A DNA stretch of 64,000 nt from an uncultured Eubacterium sp. Its GTDB lineage: Bacteria; Bacillota; Clostridia; Oscillospirales; Acutalibacteraceae. The stretch is taken from the NCBI RefSeq assembly GCF_945980375.1, contig NZ_CAMFQO010000001.1:62001-126000 (forward strand), read 5' to 3'. Of this stretch, positions 1 to 7,645 are shown piece by piece; within the stretch, counting starts at the first letter, position 1, and the number at the start of each line of letters is the position of its first letter. Made by a program: the position numbers and the translations under genes. The notes below the pieces were generated by a model. The model was not told the origin of the DNA. It searched no databases and saw only the letters and a list, made by a program, of their open reading frames with translations.

Positions 1-742
1 CCATACATTCCTCGGCAACAGCGTCTGTATAATACGGGTTTGGAGAAACCGTACCCATACCGCCTGTATTAAGTCCCTTATCACCGTCAAGAGCACGCTT
101 ATGGTCCATAGATGTAACCATAGGCTTTACGCACTTACCGTCGGTAAAGGCAAGAACGGAAACCTCCGGGCCTGTGAGAAATTCCTCAACAACAACATTG
201 TTACCGGAGTCGCCGAAAATTTTATCCTCCATAATTTCCTTAACACCCGCAATAGCCTCGTCAAGCGTTTCGGGAATAATAACGCCCTTACCGAGAGCAA
301 GACCGTCAGCCTTGATAACGGTAGGAAATTCATTCTTTTCCTTAATATAATCAATTACATCGGCAGGGTTGTTAAACACCTTGTATTCGGCAGTAGGGAT
401 ATTATACTTTTCCATAAGATCCTTGGAAAACACCTTTGAGCCCTCAATAATTGCCGCATTTGCTCTCGGACCGAAGGTTGCAAAGCCTGCATCGTTGAGC
501 GCATCTACCATACCGAGCACCAACGGGTCGTCAGGAGCAACCACAACAAAGTCTGCCTTGATTTCTCTTGCAAGATTTACAACGCCGTCGATATCCGTTG
601 CACCTATATTAAAGCACTCTGCATCATATGAAATACCGCCGTTACCCGGACAGCATGCAATATAATCTACCTTTTCGGACTGCTTGATTTTCTTAATCAA
701 AGCATGCTCTCTTCCGCCCGATCCTACTACCAATACTCTCAT
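1..742 (-). CDS. purD: Phosphoribosylamine-glycine ligase (GARS), truncated by window start
   Basis: Reverse strand from 742 reads MRVLVVGSGGREHALIKKIKQSEKVDYIACCPGNGGISYDAECFNIGATDI..., the typical PurD N-terminus; next to purN/purM/purE. Confidence 0.95.
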   Translation of the reverse strand, partial: MRVLVVGSGGREHALIKKIKQSEKVDYIACCPGNGGISYDAECFNIGATDIDGVVNLAREIKADFVVVAPDDPLVLGMVDALNDAGFATFGPRANAAIIEGSKVFSKDLMEKYNIPTAEYKVFNNPADVIDYIKEKNEFPTVIKADGLALGKGVIIPETLDEAIAGVKEIMEDKIFGDSGNNVVVEEFLTGPEVSVLAFTDGKCVKPMVTSMDHKRALDGDKGLNTGGMGTVSPNPYYTDAVAEECM

Positions 743-764
743 AACGTCCTCCGTATACGAATAA

Positions 765-1481
765 TTAATTGTTCTTGTTTATAATTCTTGTTTCTTCCTC
801 GCCTGTTGCAAGGTCAATATATCTTGTAAAAAGCGAAACCTTGTTGTCATCATTCAGATTTTCCCAAATCATAGAGGTGAATTCGTCAATACTCTCGTTG
901 CCGATAGCAACAGGAGTGGGCTCACCCTCAAATGAAGGAATAGGATTGCCGTCGCACTTGTAGGTGTGAATAAAGTGGCCGAGCCCTGCCCTTGCGGGAT
1001 ATTCAAAGAAATATCTTACGCACTGCGGCTCACCGTTATTTGATTTGAGAATTGACATATTGTAATCGCCGTTTGCCGCAACCACACCGGAAATTCTCGG
1101 AGTGTAGTTTGGCTCATCAGGCTCAAATTCACGAGTTCTCAGTGCTTCAATATAAGTCTTGCCCTGTGCAAGAAAATCGTAAATTGTATCTGTTTGGTCG
1201 CCGTTTGTTACGATAGTTGTATCGTCAAGCTTTAGAACAGGGTTATAAATAATGAGGCTCGGGTCCTCCATTTTGCTTTCATCAAATGCCTTTGTTCGAA
1301 TACCGCCCCTGTCATTAACCTCAAATATTCTGTTACGGGAATTAACCGAACGGCCCATAATAAAATATGCAATAACAGCTTTTTTGCCATCGGCAGTTTT
1401 ACCCAAAACTATTCCGCGGCCGGGGTATGTATTTGTGTTAAGCTCGGTTGCTAAAGACTCTGTTTTCATATTACACCTCAA
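765..1481 (-). CDS. IMP cyclohydrolase family protein (stand-alone)
   Basis: Translation NTYPGRGIVLGKTADGKKAVIAYFIMGRSVNSRNRIF resembles the stand-alone IMP cyclohydrolase (PurO-like) family; lies between purN and purD. Confidence 0.85.
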   Translation of the reverse strand: MRCNMKTESLATELNTNTYPGRGIVLGKTADGKKAVIAYFIMGRSVNSRNRIFEVNDRGGIRTKAFDESKMEDPSLIIYNPVLKLDDTTIVTNGDQTDTIYDFLAQGKTYIEALRTREFEPDEPNYTPRISGVVAANGDYNMSILKSNNGEPQCVRYFFEYPARAGLGHFIHTYKCDGNPIPSFEGEPTPVAIGNESIDEFTSMIWENLNDDNKVSLFTRYIDLATGEEETRIINKNN

Positions 1482-2101
1482 ATAATCTCTGTTTTATTTC
1501 CGTTAATTTTTATTCTGCCCTCGCAAAACAGCGAAACGGCTTTTGGTAAAATTTCCCATTCTGCCTGACGCATAACACGGTATTGAAGGATGTCCTCATT
1601 ATCGCCCTGCTCTACGGGAACGGCCTTTTGCAGAATAATAGCACCGCCGTCTGTGATTTCGTTTACAAAATGAGCAGTTGCACCCGTAACCTTTACACCG
1701 CTGTTAAGCACCGCAGTATGCACCCTTTTGCCGTAAAATCCGTCACCGCAAAACAAAGGGATAAGGCTCGGATGAATATTAATAATTCTGTTTTTATATT
1801 CGTTAATCAAATCCTCACCGAGGATTGACAAAAAGCCTGCAAGAACAATAAGGTCAATGTTTCTGCCCTCAAGTGCATCAAGCACTGCCCTGTCGTACTC
1901 TGCCTTACTGCCATAAGCCTTACGGCTGACAACGGTGCTTTCTATGCCCGCTTTTTTTGCTCTTTCAAGAGCATATGCTCCCTCGTTTGATGCAAGCACA
2001 AAGGTAATTTTTCCGTTTTTGATTTCGCCTCTGTCCTGCGCGTCAATAAGAGCCTGGAGGTTTGTTCCGCCACCGGAAACAAATACTGCTATATTTAGCA
2101 T
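1478..2101 (-). CDS. purN: Phosphoribosylglycinamide formyltransferase
   Basis: MLNIAVFVSGGGTNLQALID...INIHPSLIPLFCGDGFYGKRVHTAVLNSGVKVTGATAHFVNEITDGGAIILQ. Confidence 0.96.
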   Translation of the reverse strand: MLNIAVFVSGGGTNLQALIDAQDRGEIKNGKITFVLASNEGAYALERAKKAGIESTVVSRKAYGSKAEYDRAVLDALEGRNIDLIVLAGFLSILGEDLINEYKNRIINIHPSLIPLFCGDGFYGKRVHTAVLNSGVKVTGATAHFVNEITDGGAIILQKAVPVEQGDNEDILQYRVMRQAEWEILPKAVSLFCEGRIKINGNKTEII

Positions 2102-3132
2102 ATTTCTACTCCCTTTTCGCCATCCTTAATTTCGCCGATAACTGTTGCCTGCTCGCCGTTTGCATTAAGAATTCTTACAGCCTCGTCAGCCTTGTCGGCA
2201 TCAACTGCAAGCATAAGACCTGTACCCATATTAAAGGTGTTGTACATATCGTGCTCCGGAATATTGCCTGTTTTTTGGATAAGGTCAAAAATAGGAAGCT
2301 TGAAGCACTTGTCCTTTTCAATAACAGCAAGGGTGTTATCGTTGAGCATTCTCGGTACATTTTCGTAAAAGCCGCCGCCCGTAATGTGAGAGATAGCATT
2401 TACCCTAACGCTGTCCATAAGAGTGAGAAGAGGCTTAACATAAATTCTTGTAGGAGTAAGCAATGTCTCGCCGAGAGTTGTGCCAAGCTCATCATACTTA
2501 ACGGCGATTGTCTGTGAATTAATATTAAAAACCTTACGGATAAGTGAAAAACCGTTTGAGTGAATGCCTGAAGAAGCGACACCGATAATTGCATCGCCTG
2601 CCTTAAGATGCTCGCCCGAAACAAGCTTGTCCTTCTCGCCTATACCTACTGTAAAGCCTGCAAGGTCATATTCCTCATCAGGCATCATACCCGGATGCTC
2701 TGCCGTTTCACCGCCGACAAGTGCACAGCCCGACTGAACACAGCCGTCCGCAACACCCTTGACGATTTGCTCAATCTTTTCAGGATAATTCTTGCCACAG
2801 GCAATGTAATCGAGGAAGAAAAGCGGCTTTGCACCTGAGCAGGCAACGTCGTTTACGCACATAGCAACACAGTCGATACCGATTGTGTCGTGCTTGTCCA
2901 TAAGAAATGCAAGCTTAATTTTTGTGCCTACACCGTCTGTACCTGAAACAAGAACAGGATTTTTATATTCATTGGCAGGAATTTCGAACATTCCTCCGAA
3001 GCCGCCGATTCCGCCGAGAACACCTGCAATATTTGTTCTCTTTACGTGTGACTTAATGAGTTCTACCGATTTGTAGCCGGCTGTAACATCTACACCTGCT
3101 GCAGCATAGCTGTCGCTAAAGCTTTTTTCCAT
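2095..3132 (-). CDS. purM: Phosphoribosylformylglycinamidine cyclo-ligase
   Basis: SYAAAGVDVTAGYKSVELIKSHVKRT...GTDGVGTKIKLAF...VGGETAEHPGMM. Confidence 0.97.
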   Translation of the reverse strand: MEKSFSDSYAAAGVDVTAGYKSVELIKSHVKRTNIAGVLGGIGGFGGMFEIPANEYKNPVLVSGTDGVGTKIKLAFLMDKHDTIGIDCVAMCVNDVACSGAKPLFFLDYIACGKNYPEKIEQIVKGVADGCVQSGCALVGGETAEHPGMMPDEEYDLAGFTVGIGEKDKLVSGEHLKAGDAIIGVASSGIHSNGFSLIRKVFNINSQTIAVKYDELGTTLGETLLTPTRIYVKPLLTLMDSVRVNAISHITGGGFYENVPRMLNDNTLAVIEKDKCFKLPIFDLIQKTGNIPEHDMYNTFNMGTGLMLAVDADKADEAVRILNANGEQATVIGEIKDGEKGVEIC

Positions 3133-3152
3133 AACAATATCCTCCTAAACGG

Positions 3153-3650
3153 TTATATTTCCTTTAATTTTTCCTGAAGCGCCCTGTCCTTTTCCTCAAC
3201 CTGCTTTGCCATATCCTTGCGCATTGCAACAAGCTTATCCATAAGCTCATCATCACCGACTGCCAAAATCTCCGCTGCGAGCAGAGCCGCATTTTTGGCA
3301 GCATTTACGCCGACTGTGGCAACAGGTATTCCGGGAGGCATCATAACGGTTGCAAGCATTGCATCCATACCGTCAAGCACCTTTGCAGAGCATGGGATGC
3401 CGATAACCGGAAGAGTTGTTGAAGCGGCCAAAACACCGCCGAGGTGAGCAGCCATACCCGCTGCTGCAATAATAACACCAAAGCCGTTATCTATTGCATT
3501 TTTTGAAAACTCGTGAGCAGCCTCGGGAGTACGGTGAGCAGACATAACTCTAACCTCTGTTTCTATTCCCAAATCCTTAAGCTGTTTTATGGCAGGGGTA
3601 ACGATTGGCAAATCGCTGTCCGAGCCCATAATGATTGCAACCTTTTTCAT
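3153..3650 (-). CDS. purE: 5-(carboxyamino)imidazole ribonucleotide mutase
   Basis: [17 protein letters not shown]...[16 protein letters not shown]...[27 protein letters not shown]. Confidence 0.97.
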   Translation of the reverse strand: MKKVAIIMGSDSDLPIVTPAIKQLKDLGIETEVRVMSAHRTPEAAHEFSKNAIDNGFGVIIAAAGMAAHLGGVLAASTTLPVIGIPCSAKVLDGMDAMLATVMMPPGIPVATVGVNAAKNAALLAAEILAVGDDELMDKLVAMRKDMAKQVEEKDRALQEKLKEI

Positions 3651-3760
3651 AAAAATGTCCTTTCCGTATGTCGAATTTGGCTTACGACATATTTTTCCAT
3701 ATTAAATATTTATATTATAATATGTTCACCTTATTATTTCAAGTATTATATATTATAATA

Positions 3761-3798
3761 TAAAAAATATTACGGAACATCAAAAATGCTCCGTAATA
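3761..3798 (-). terminator. Intrinsic terminator of the histidine phosphatase/arsR operon
   Basis: Reverse strand TATTACGGAGCATTTTTGATGTTCCGTAATATTTTTTA: stem plus T-run just after the arsR stop. Confidence 0.8.
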
Positions 3799-3816
3799 CT
3801 ATTAATGTATCAAAAA

Positions 3817-4260
3817 TTATTTTTCTTCCTCTATATGCTCAAGCCCCATTGCAATTATCGTTCGCACATGCTCGTCGGCAAGAGAATAAAAAATCGACTT
3901 TCCCTCTCTCCTATTTTTTACAAGCTTGCTTTGCTTAAGTATCTTCAGCTGATGAGATATTGCCGATTGAGTCATATTTAGAGTTTCTGCAAGGTCGCAA
4001 ACACAAACCTCTGCCTCAAACAGAACAAACAAAATCCTTATTCTTGTTGAATCGCCAAACACCTTAAAGAGCTCCGACAAATCGTACAGCTCTGTTTCGT
4101 CAGGCATATGAGCATTTACCTTTTCAAGCAGATTTTTATGTATGCAGGCTTCCTCACAGCACTCCGAAAGTCTGTCGTTTTTCTGCGTCATTATATCACT
4201 TCCGCATAAATGTATTATCTGTATTATACATAAAAAGCAAAGCAGAGTCAACAGCATCAA
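3817..4260 (-). CDS. ArsR/SmtB family metal-responsive transcriptional regulator (likely start at internal MTQKNDR)
   Basis: LSELFKVFGDSTRIRILFVLFEAEVCVCDLAETLNMTQSAISHQLKILKQSKLVKNRREGKSIFYSLADEHVRTIIAMGLEHI; winged HTH, CVCDL motif, C-terminal DEH...H. Confidence 0.92.
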   Translation of the reverse strand: MMLLTLLCFLCIIQIIHLCGSDIMTQKNDRLSECCEEACIHKNLLEKVNAHMPDETELYDLSELFKVFGDSTRIRILFVLFEAEVCVCDLAETLNMTQSAISHQLKILKQSKLVKNRREGKSIFYSLADEHVRTIIAMGLEHIEEEK

Positions 4261-4973
4261 TGTCTTGTGTCATCATCAAAGCACTCACAAAACCGTGCAG
4301 CAAACGCCGGCTCCTCATCTGCCGCATACAAATGGCTGATGTCGCCAAACTGCTGTGTACGGAATATTGCCGTGCCCTGCTCGCGTTCCTCTGTGATAAG
4401 TGTAGTTACAGATGTGGGCAGTGCTACAAAATTGTGCCACAGCACCATCGGAGAGCATCCGAAAATATGCGAAAGAATAACACATTCAACACCAAAATGG
4501 CAAAACAAAACTATCGTATCGTGGTTTGAATTAACAACCTCAAAATGATTGTTTTTATGTACATAGCCGTGCTTTTCAAGAAGCTTGTCAACTCCTTTGC
4601 AAACCTTTTTGTATCGTTTTTCAACATTTCCGCTTTGCATCAAATCGGTTTTCAGCCAAGCATTCGGTATGTAAAAATCAGGGTTATCGGTCCACTCTCG
4701 AGGCAGCTTATCCCATGCTCCCTTTAGCTTTCCGCCCTCCTTAACCTTGCCATCAAATTCCCTCGCCCACGTTAACGTCTTTGCCTTGCGGTCAAGCTTT
4801 TCAAGGGTTTTCGAAGCGGTGTCCTTTGCTCTGCCGAGCGGTGAGCAATAAAACTCCTTTACATCAAGCTTGATTAGCCTTTGTGACAAAAGCTCTGCCT
4901 CTCGCCAGCCCTTTTCGGTAAGAGAATCTATTGAATAATCAGGGTCGCCGTGACGCACAATAATAAACCTCAA
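4257..4973 (-). CDS. Histidine phosphatase (phosphoglycerate mutase-like) family protein, TTG start
   Basis: MRFIIVRHGDPDYSIDSLTEKGWREAELLSQRL...SPLGRAKDTASKTL (RHG motif); overlaps arsR start. Confidence 0.92.
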   Translation of the reverse strand: MRFIIVRHGDPDYSIDSLTEKGWREAELLSQRLIKLDVKEFYCSPLGRAKDTASKTLEKLDRKAKTLTWAREFDGKVKEGGKLKGAWDKLPREWTDNPDFYIPNAWLKTDLMQSGNVEKRYKKVCKGVDKLLEKHGYVHKNNHFEVVNSNHDTIVLFCHFGVECVILSHIFGCSPMVLWHNFVALPTSVTTLITEEREQGTAIFRTQQFGDISHLYAADEEPAFAARFCECFDDDTRH

Positions 4974-5025
4974 AGCTCATCACCTCTTGGGGTGATTATA
5001 TAACATTATTGAGTAATTGTAAATA

Positions 5026-5796
5026 TCAAATTGCCCTACTGCTTCGCATTGAAAGCTTAATTCTGTCGGAAATCATTGCAATAAACTCACTGTTAGTCGG
5101 CTTACCTCTGTCGGACTGAATGGTATAGCCAAAGTATGATGAAAGCACATCAACATCGCCTCTGTCCCAAGCAACCTCAATAGCGTGACGAATTGCTCTT
5201 TCAACCCTTGATGATGTTGTTGAATACATCTTTGCTATTGTGGGATAAAGAAGCTTTGTAACCGACTCAAGCATTTCTCTGTCATTTATGCAAAGCTCAA
5301 TCGCCGTACGCAGATACTGATAGCCCTTAATGTGAGCAGGAACTCCTATCTGTCGCATAATATCTGAAATTACAACATCCATATCTCTTGTAATAGTGCC
5401 TGATTTATTATCTCGCTTTATTCTCCACCTTGCAAGAGCCTCTACCCTCTTCGCAACAAGAGTCGGGCTGACAGGCTTGATAAAATAATAATCCGCTCCG
5501 GCATTGATAATTTGCTTTTCAAATTCCTCGCTGTCAATAGGTGAAAGCACAACAACAACCGGCTTTTGCGACACATTTTCGTTAATATGCTCAAGCACCT
5601 CAATGCCGTCAACTCCACTCATAAATATGTCCATAATTACAACATCAAAATGTTGCCCCTCGACAAGCTCCAAAACCCGTCTGCCATCTTTTTTGGCAAG
5701 GATTGATTCAAAGCCATACTGCTTTAATTCCTTTTGACACTCTACACCAAAGGACGCTGTATCGTCAGCAATCAAAACCTTCATTACATCATTCAT
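5026..5796 (-). CDS. spo0A: Sporulation master regulator Spo0A (ORF extends to 5892; start at [12 protein letters not shown] preferred)
   Basis: Receiver domain [13 protein letters not shown]...[20 protein letters not shown]...YFIKP plus Spo0A C-terminal domain ([23 protein letters not shown]...[31 protein letters not shown]); RBS AGGAG precedes the internal start. Confidence 0.96.
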   Translation of the reverse strand: MNDVMKVLIADDTASFGVECQKELKQYGFESILAKKDGRRVLELVEGQHFDVVIMDIFMSGVDGIEVLEHINENVSQKPVVVVLSPIDSEEFEKQIINAGADYYFIKPVSPTLVAKRVEALARWRIKRDNKSGTITRDMDVVISDIMRQIGVPAHIKGYQYLRTAIELCINDREMLESVTKLLYPTIAKMYSTTSSRVERAIRHAIEVAWDRGDVDVLSSYFGYTIQSDRGKPTNSEFIAMISDRIKLSMRSSRAI

Positions 5797-5863
5797 TACA
5801 TTTGCTCCTATCGTATTAAAGTTTTCTACAAGATGTGAATATTTTTCACATTCATTTTTCCAA

Positions 5864-5892
5864 ATATTAGCATAAATGCAGATATAATGCAA
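5864..5892 (-). promoter_or_regulatory. Predicted promoter for spo0A (TTGCAT-17-TAATAT)
   Basis: Reverse strand TTGCAT at 5892-5887, 17-nt spacer, TAATAT at 5869-5864. Confidence 0.5.
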
Positions 5893-5949
5893 GTATTTTT
5901 TGAAAATTAATGTGAAAATTTTTCACATTCGATTTCATTCGACAGTATG

Positions 5950-5984
5950 CAAAATAAAAGGACACCGTTTTTACTCAGTGTCCT
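5950..5984 (-). terminator. Intrinsic terminator downstream of the 6007-6912 gene
   Basis: AGGACAC...GTGTCCT stem followed on reverse strand by TTTTATTTT. Confidence 0.7.
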
Positions 5985-5986
5985 CA

Positions 5987-6008
5987 GCGTGTTTCAGCCC
6001 ACTTTATC
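5987..6008. repeat. 22-nt exact repeat (second copy at 45370-45391)
   Basis: GCGTGTTTCAGCCCACTTTATC; overlaps the stop codon of the 6007-6912 gene. Confidence 0.8.
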
Positions 6009-6912
6009 AATAGCCTGATGCTTCTTCGTTTCTTATTTTTTCAACAATCTCCTTTTCCGTGTTTGCCGACCTTGCTTTTTTAAGATAGTACCTGTAATTC
6101 CGTACAACAAGGAAAATGCCGACGGCCAAAATCAACACCCCGATACCCATATTAATTTTCAAAATATCATTAAGGGTATCTGCAATAGCCATATTGTAAA
6201 TATCAACATCGGTAAATCTTAAATAGCTTGTATATTTCATAAGCAAAGCAAACAACGGCAGAACCGTCAGCACTTCGCCGGATATAATAAGACTGATGCC
6301 TATATATTCATATTTTTTTCGTCTGCGGTATGAAATAAAATCAATGACAAATATTCCCGCAAAAAACGCGACAAACGACACAGCCATTGTTATTATTGGC
6401 TTGTTGGTATAGGCAATTGCAACAATGATGATGTACCTTGTGCTTTCGTCCCCGAGTGTGTTATTAAAAGCGTCTGCCGCAAGACAGGAATATTTATTCA
6501 GTTCATCGTCCGTTAGCTCAATTCCGCTTTTTGTGCAATAATCATCAAGGGCATTTCTGCAATACTTATACAGAAAATACGACTCCGAAAAATCGGTAGC
6601 GAAGCCCTTAACGGTATTATTTGCGGCAATATGCAGTACACTTTGCATATGCTTGTCCTTAAAGGCAGATGTAAACGCCTTTTTAGGCAAGCCTGTTTGC
6701 CGTGCAACATCACCCAAATCATTATATAATTCCTTTAACAGCTGACTGCTGTACTTTTCGTATCGAGCCTGAACAAAGCTGTTTGTTCTGAGCAGGCTCG
6801 TTGTGATTCCGACGGAAACAAACAGCACAACCGACACAGCCATCAGCACAGCAATAACATAGCAGATAATATCCGTTTTACGAACTCTATTAACCTTTGG
6901 TTTATTGTTCAT
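6007..6912 (-). CDS. Multi-pass membrane protein of unknown function
   Basis: Complete 301-aa ORF with several hydrophobic segments; immediately downstream of a sortase-like gene. Confidence 0.75.
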   Translation of the reverse strand: MNNKPKVNRVRKTDIICYVIAVLMAVSVVLFVSVGITTSLLRTNSFVQARYEKYSSQLLKELYNDLGDVARQTGLPKKAFTSAFKDKHMQSVLHIAANNTVKGFATDFSESYFLYKYCRNALDDYCTKSGIELTDDELNKYSCLAADAFNNTLGDESTRYIIIVAIAYTNKPIITMAVSFVAFFAGIFVIDFISYRRRKKYEYIGISLIISGEVLTVLPLFALLMKYTSYLRFTDVDIYNMAIADTLNDILKINMGIGVLILAVGIFLVVRNYRYYLKKARSANTEKEIVEKIRNEEASGY

Positions 6913-6920
6913 ATCCGTAA

Positions 6921-7538
6921 TTACTCCTCAATTTGCTTTGCAATATAAAGTGTATAAATATACTCGTCACCGCCACCGAAATTTTTGTACGGGAGGCACA
7001 TAATAAGAGAATTTTTCTTTTTATGCCGGGCTATTTCGTCATATTCCGACACGTATACTATATCTGCAATTCTGTACTTATAGCTTGGATTTTTATAAAA
7101 CTCGATATTTACGGTATCACCAATCTCCGCCTTGTGAAGATTTCTAAACAATGCGTCGGTGTTTTTGCCCACAATAATCACGCACCCGTCATTCCAAGGC
7201 TCTGTTGAGGACGGAAGAAGCGATACACATTCGGTATTTTCCTTTTCGGAATCATAGGTTACGGCACAGCCAAGCGCAACATCCTCGGAGCTTATCCAGC
7301 CTACAAAGCGATTTAGAGTCAGTTCATCAAAGCTTTTATACTCCCTCAAATACAAGTCATAATCCTCCGGATTATACTTTGTAACAGCATGGGTTTTGTC
7401 AGTGCTGACAGGCATTGAAGCTATAATTTTAGGTACTGCGATTGTAGCCGCAACAATAAGAACAGCCAAAATCAATAGCGGTATTACCAAGGCTCTTTTG
7501 ATATATGAACGCTTTAGCTTATTCATAGCAAACTCCAA
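6921..7538 (-). CDS. Sortase-like membrane-anchored protein, probably catalytically atypical
   Basis: N-terminal TM; SLLPSSTEPWNDGCVIIVGKNTDALFRNLHKAEIGDTVNIEF...YKYRIADIVYVSEYD...NSLIMCLPYKN follows the sortase pattern (vIaGH..F..L....GD.i......y.Y.v....L.TC.P). Confidence 0.6.
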   Translation of the reverse strand: MEFAMNKLKRSYIKRALVIPLLILAVLIVAATIAVPKIIASMPVSTDKTHAVTKYNPEDYDLYLREYKSFDELTLNRFVGWISSEDVALGCAVTYDSEKENTECVSLLPSSTEPWNDGCVIIVGKNTDALFRNLHKAEIGDTVNIEFYKNPSYKYRIADIVYVSEYDEIARHKKKNSLIMCLPYKNFGGGDEYIYTLYIAKQIEE

Positions 7539-7589
7539 TCACAAATTTTTCAAAACAATTATACAATACCTTTGAAAAACAATCAAGTA

Positions 7590-7624
7590 TAATAAAACAG
7601 CTCCCCTTTATTTACAAGGGGAGC
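7590..7624 (-). terminator. Intrinsic terminator downstream of PFOR
   Basis: Reverse strand GCTCCCCTTGTAAATAAAGGGGAGCTGTTTTATT. Confidence 0.7.
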
Positions 7625-7645
7625 CGAGTTTAACGACACTTTATT

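Noticed and set aside
2062-2517. 151-aa plus-strand ORF
   Set aside because: Antisense to purM/purN junction; no recognisable features.
3651-3816. Possible purine riboswitch upstream of purE
   Set aside because: No recognisable aptamer core (conserved TATA/ GG-TATGG / loop pairing) in this AT-rich stretch; only a short inverted repeat is visible.
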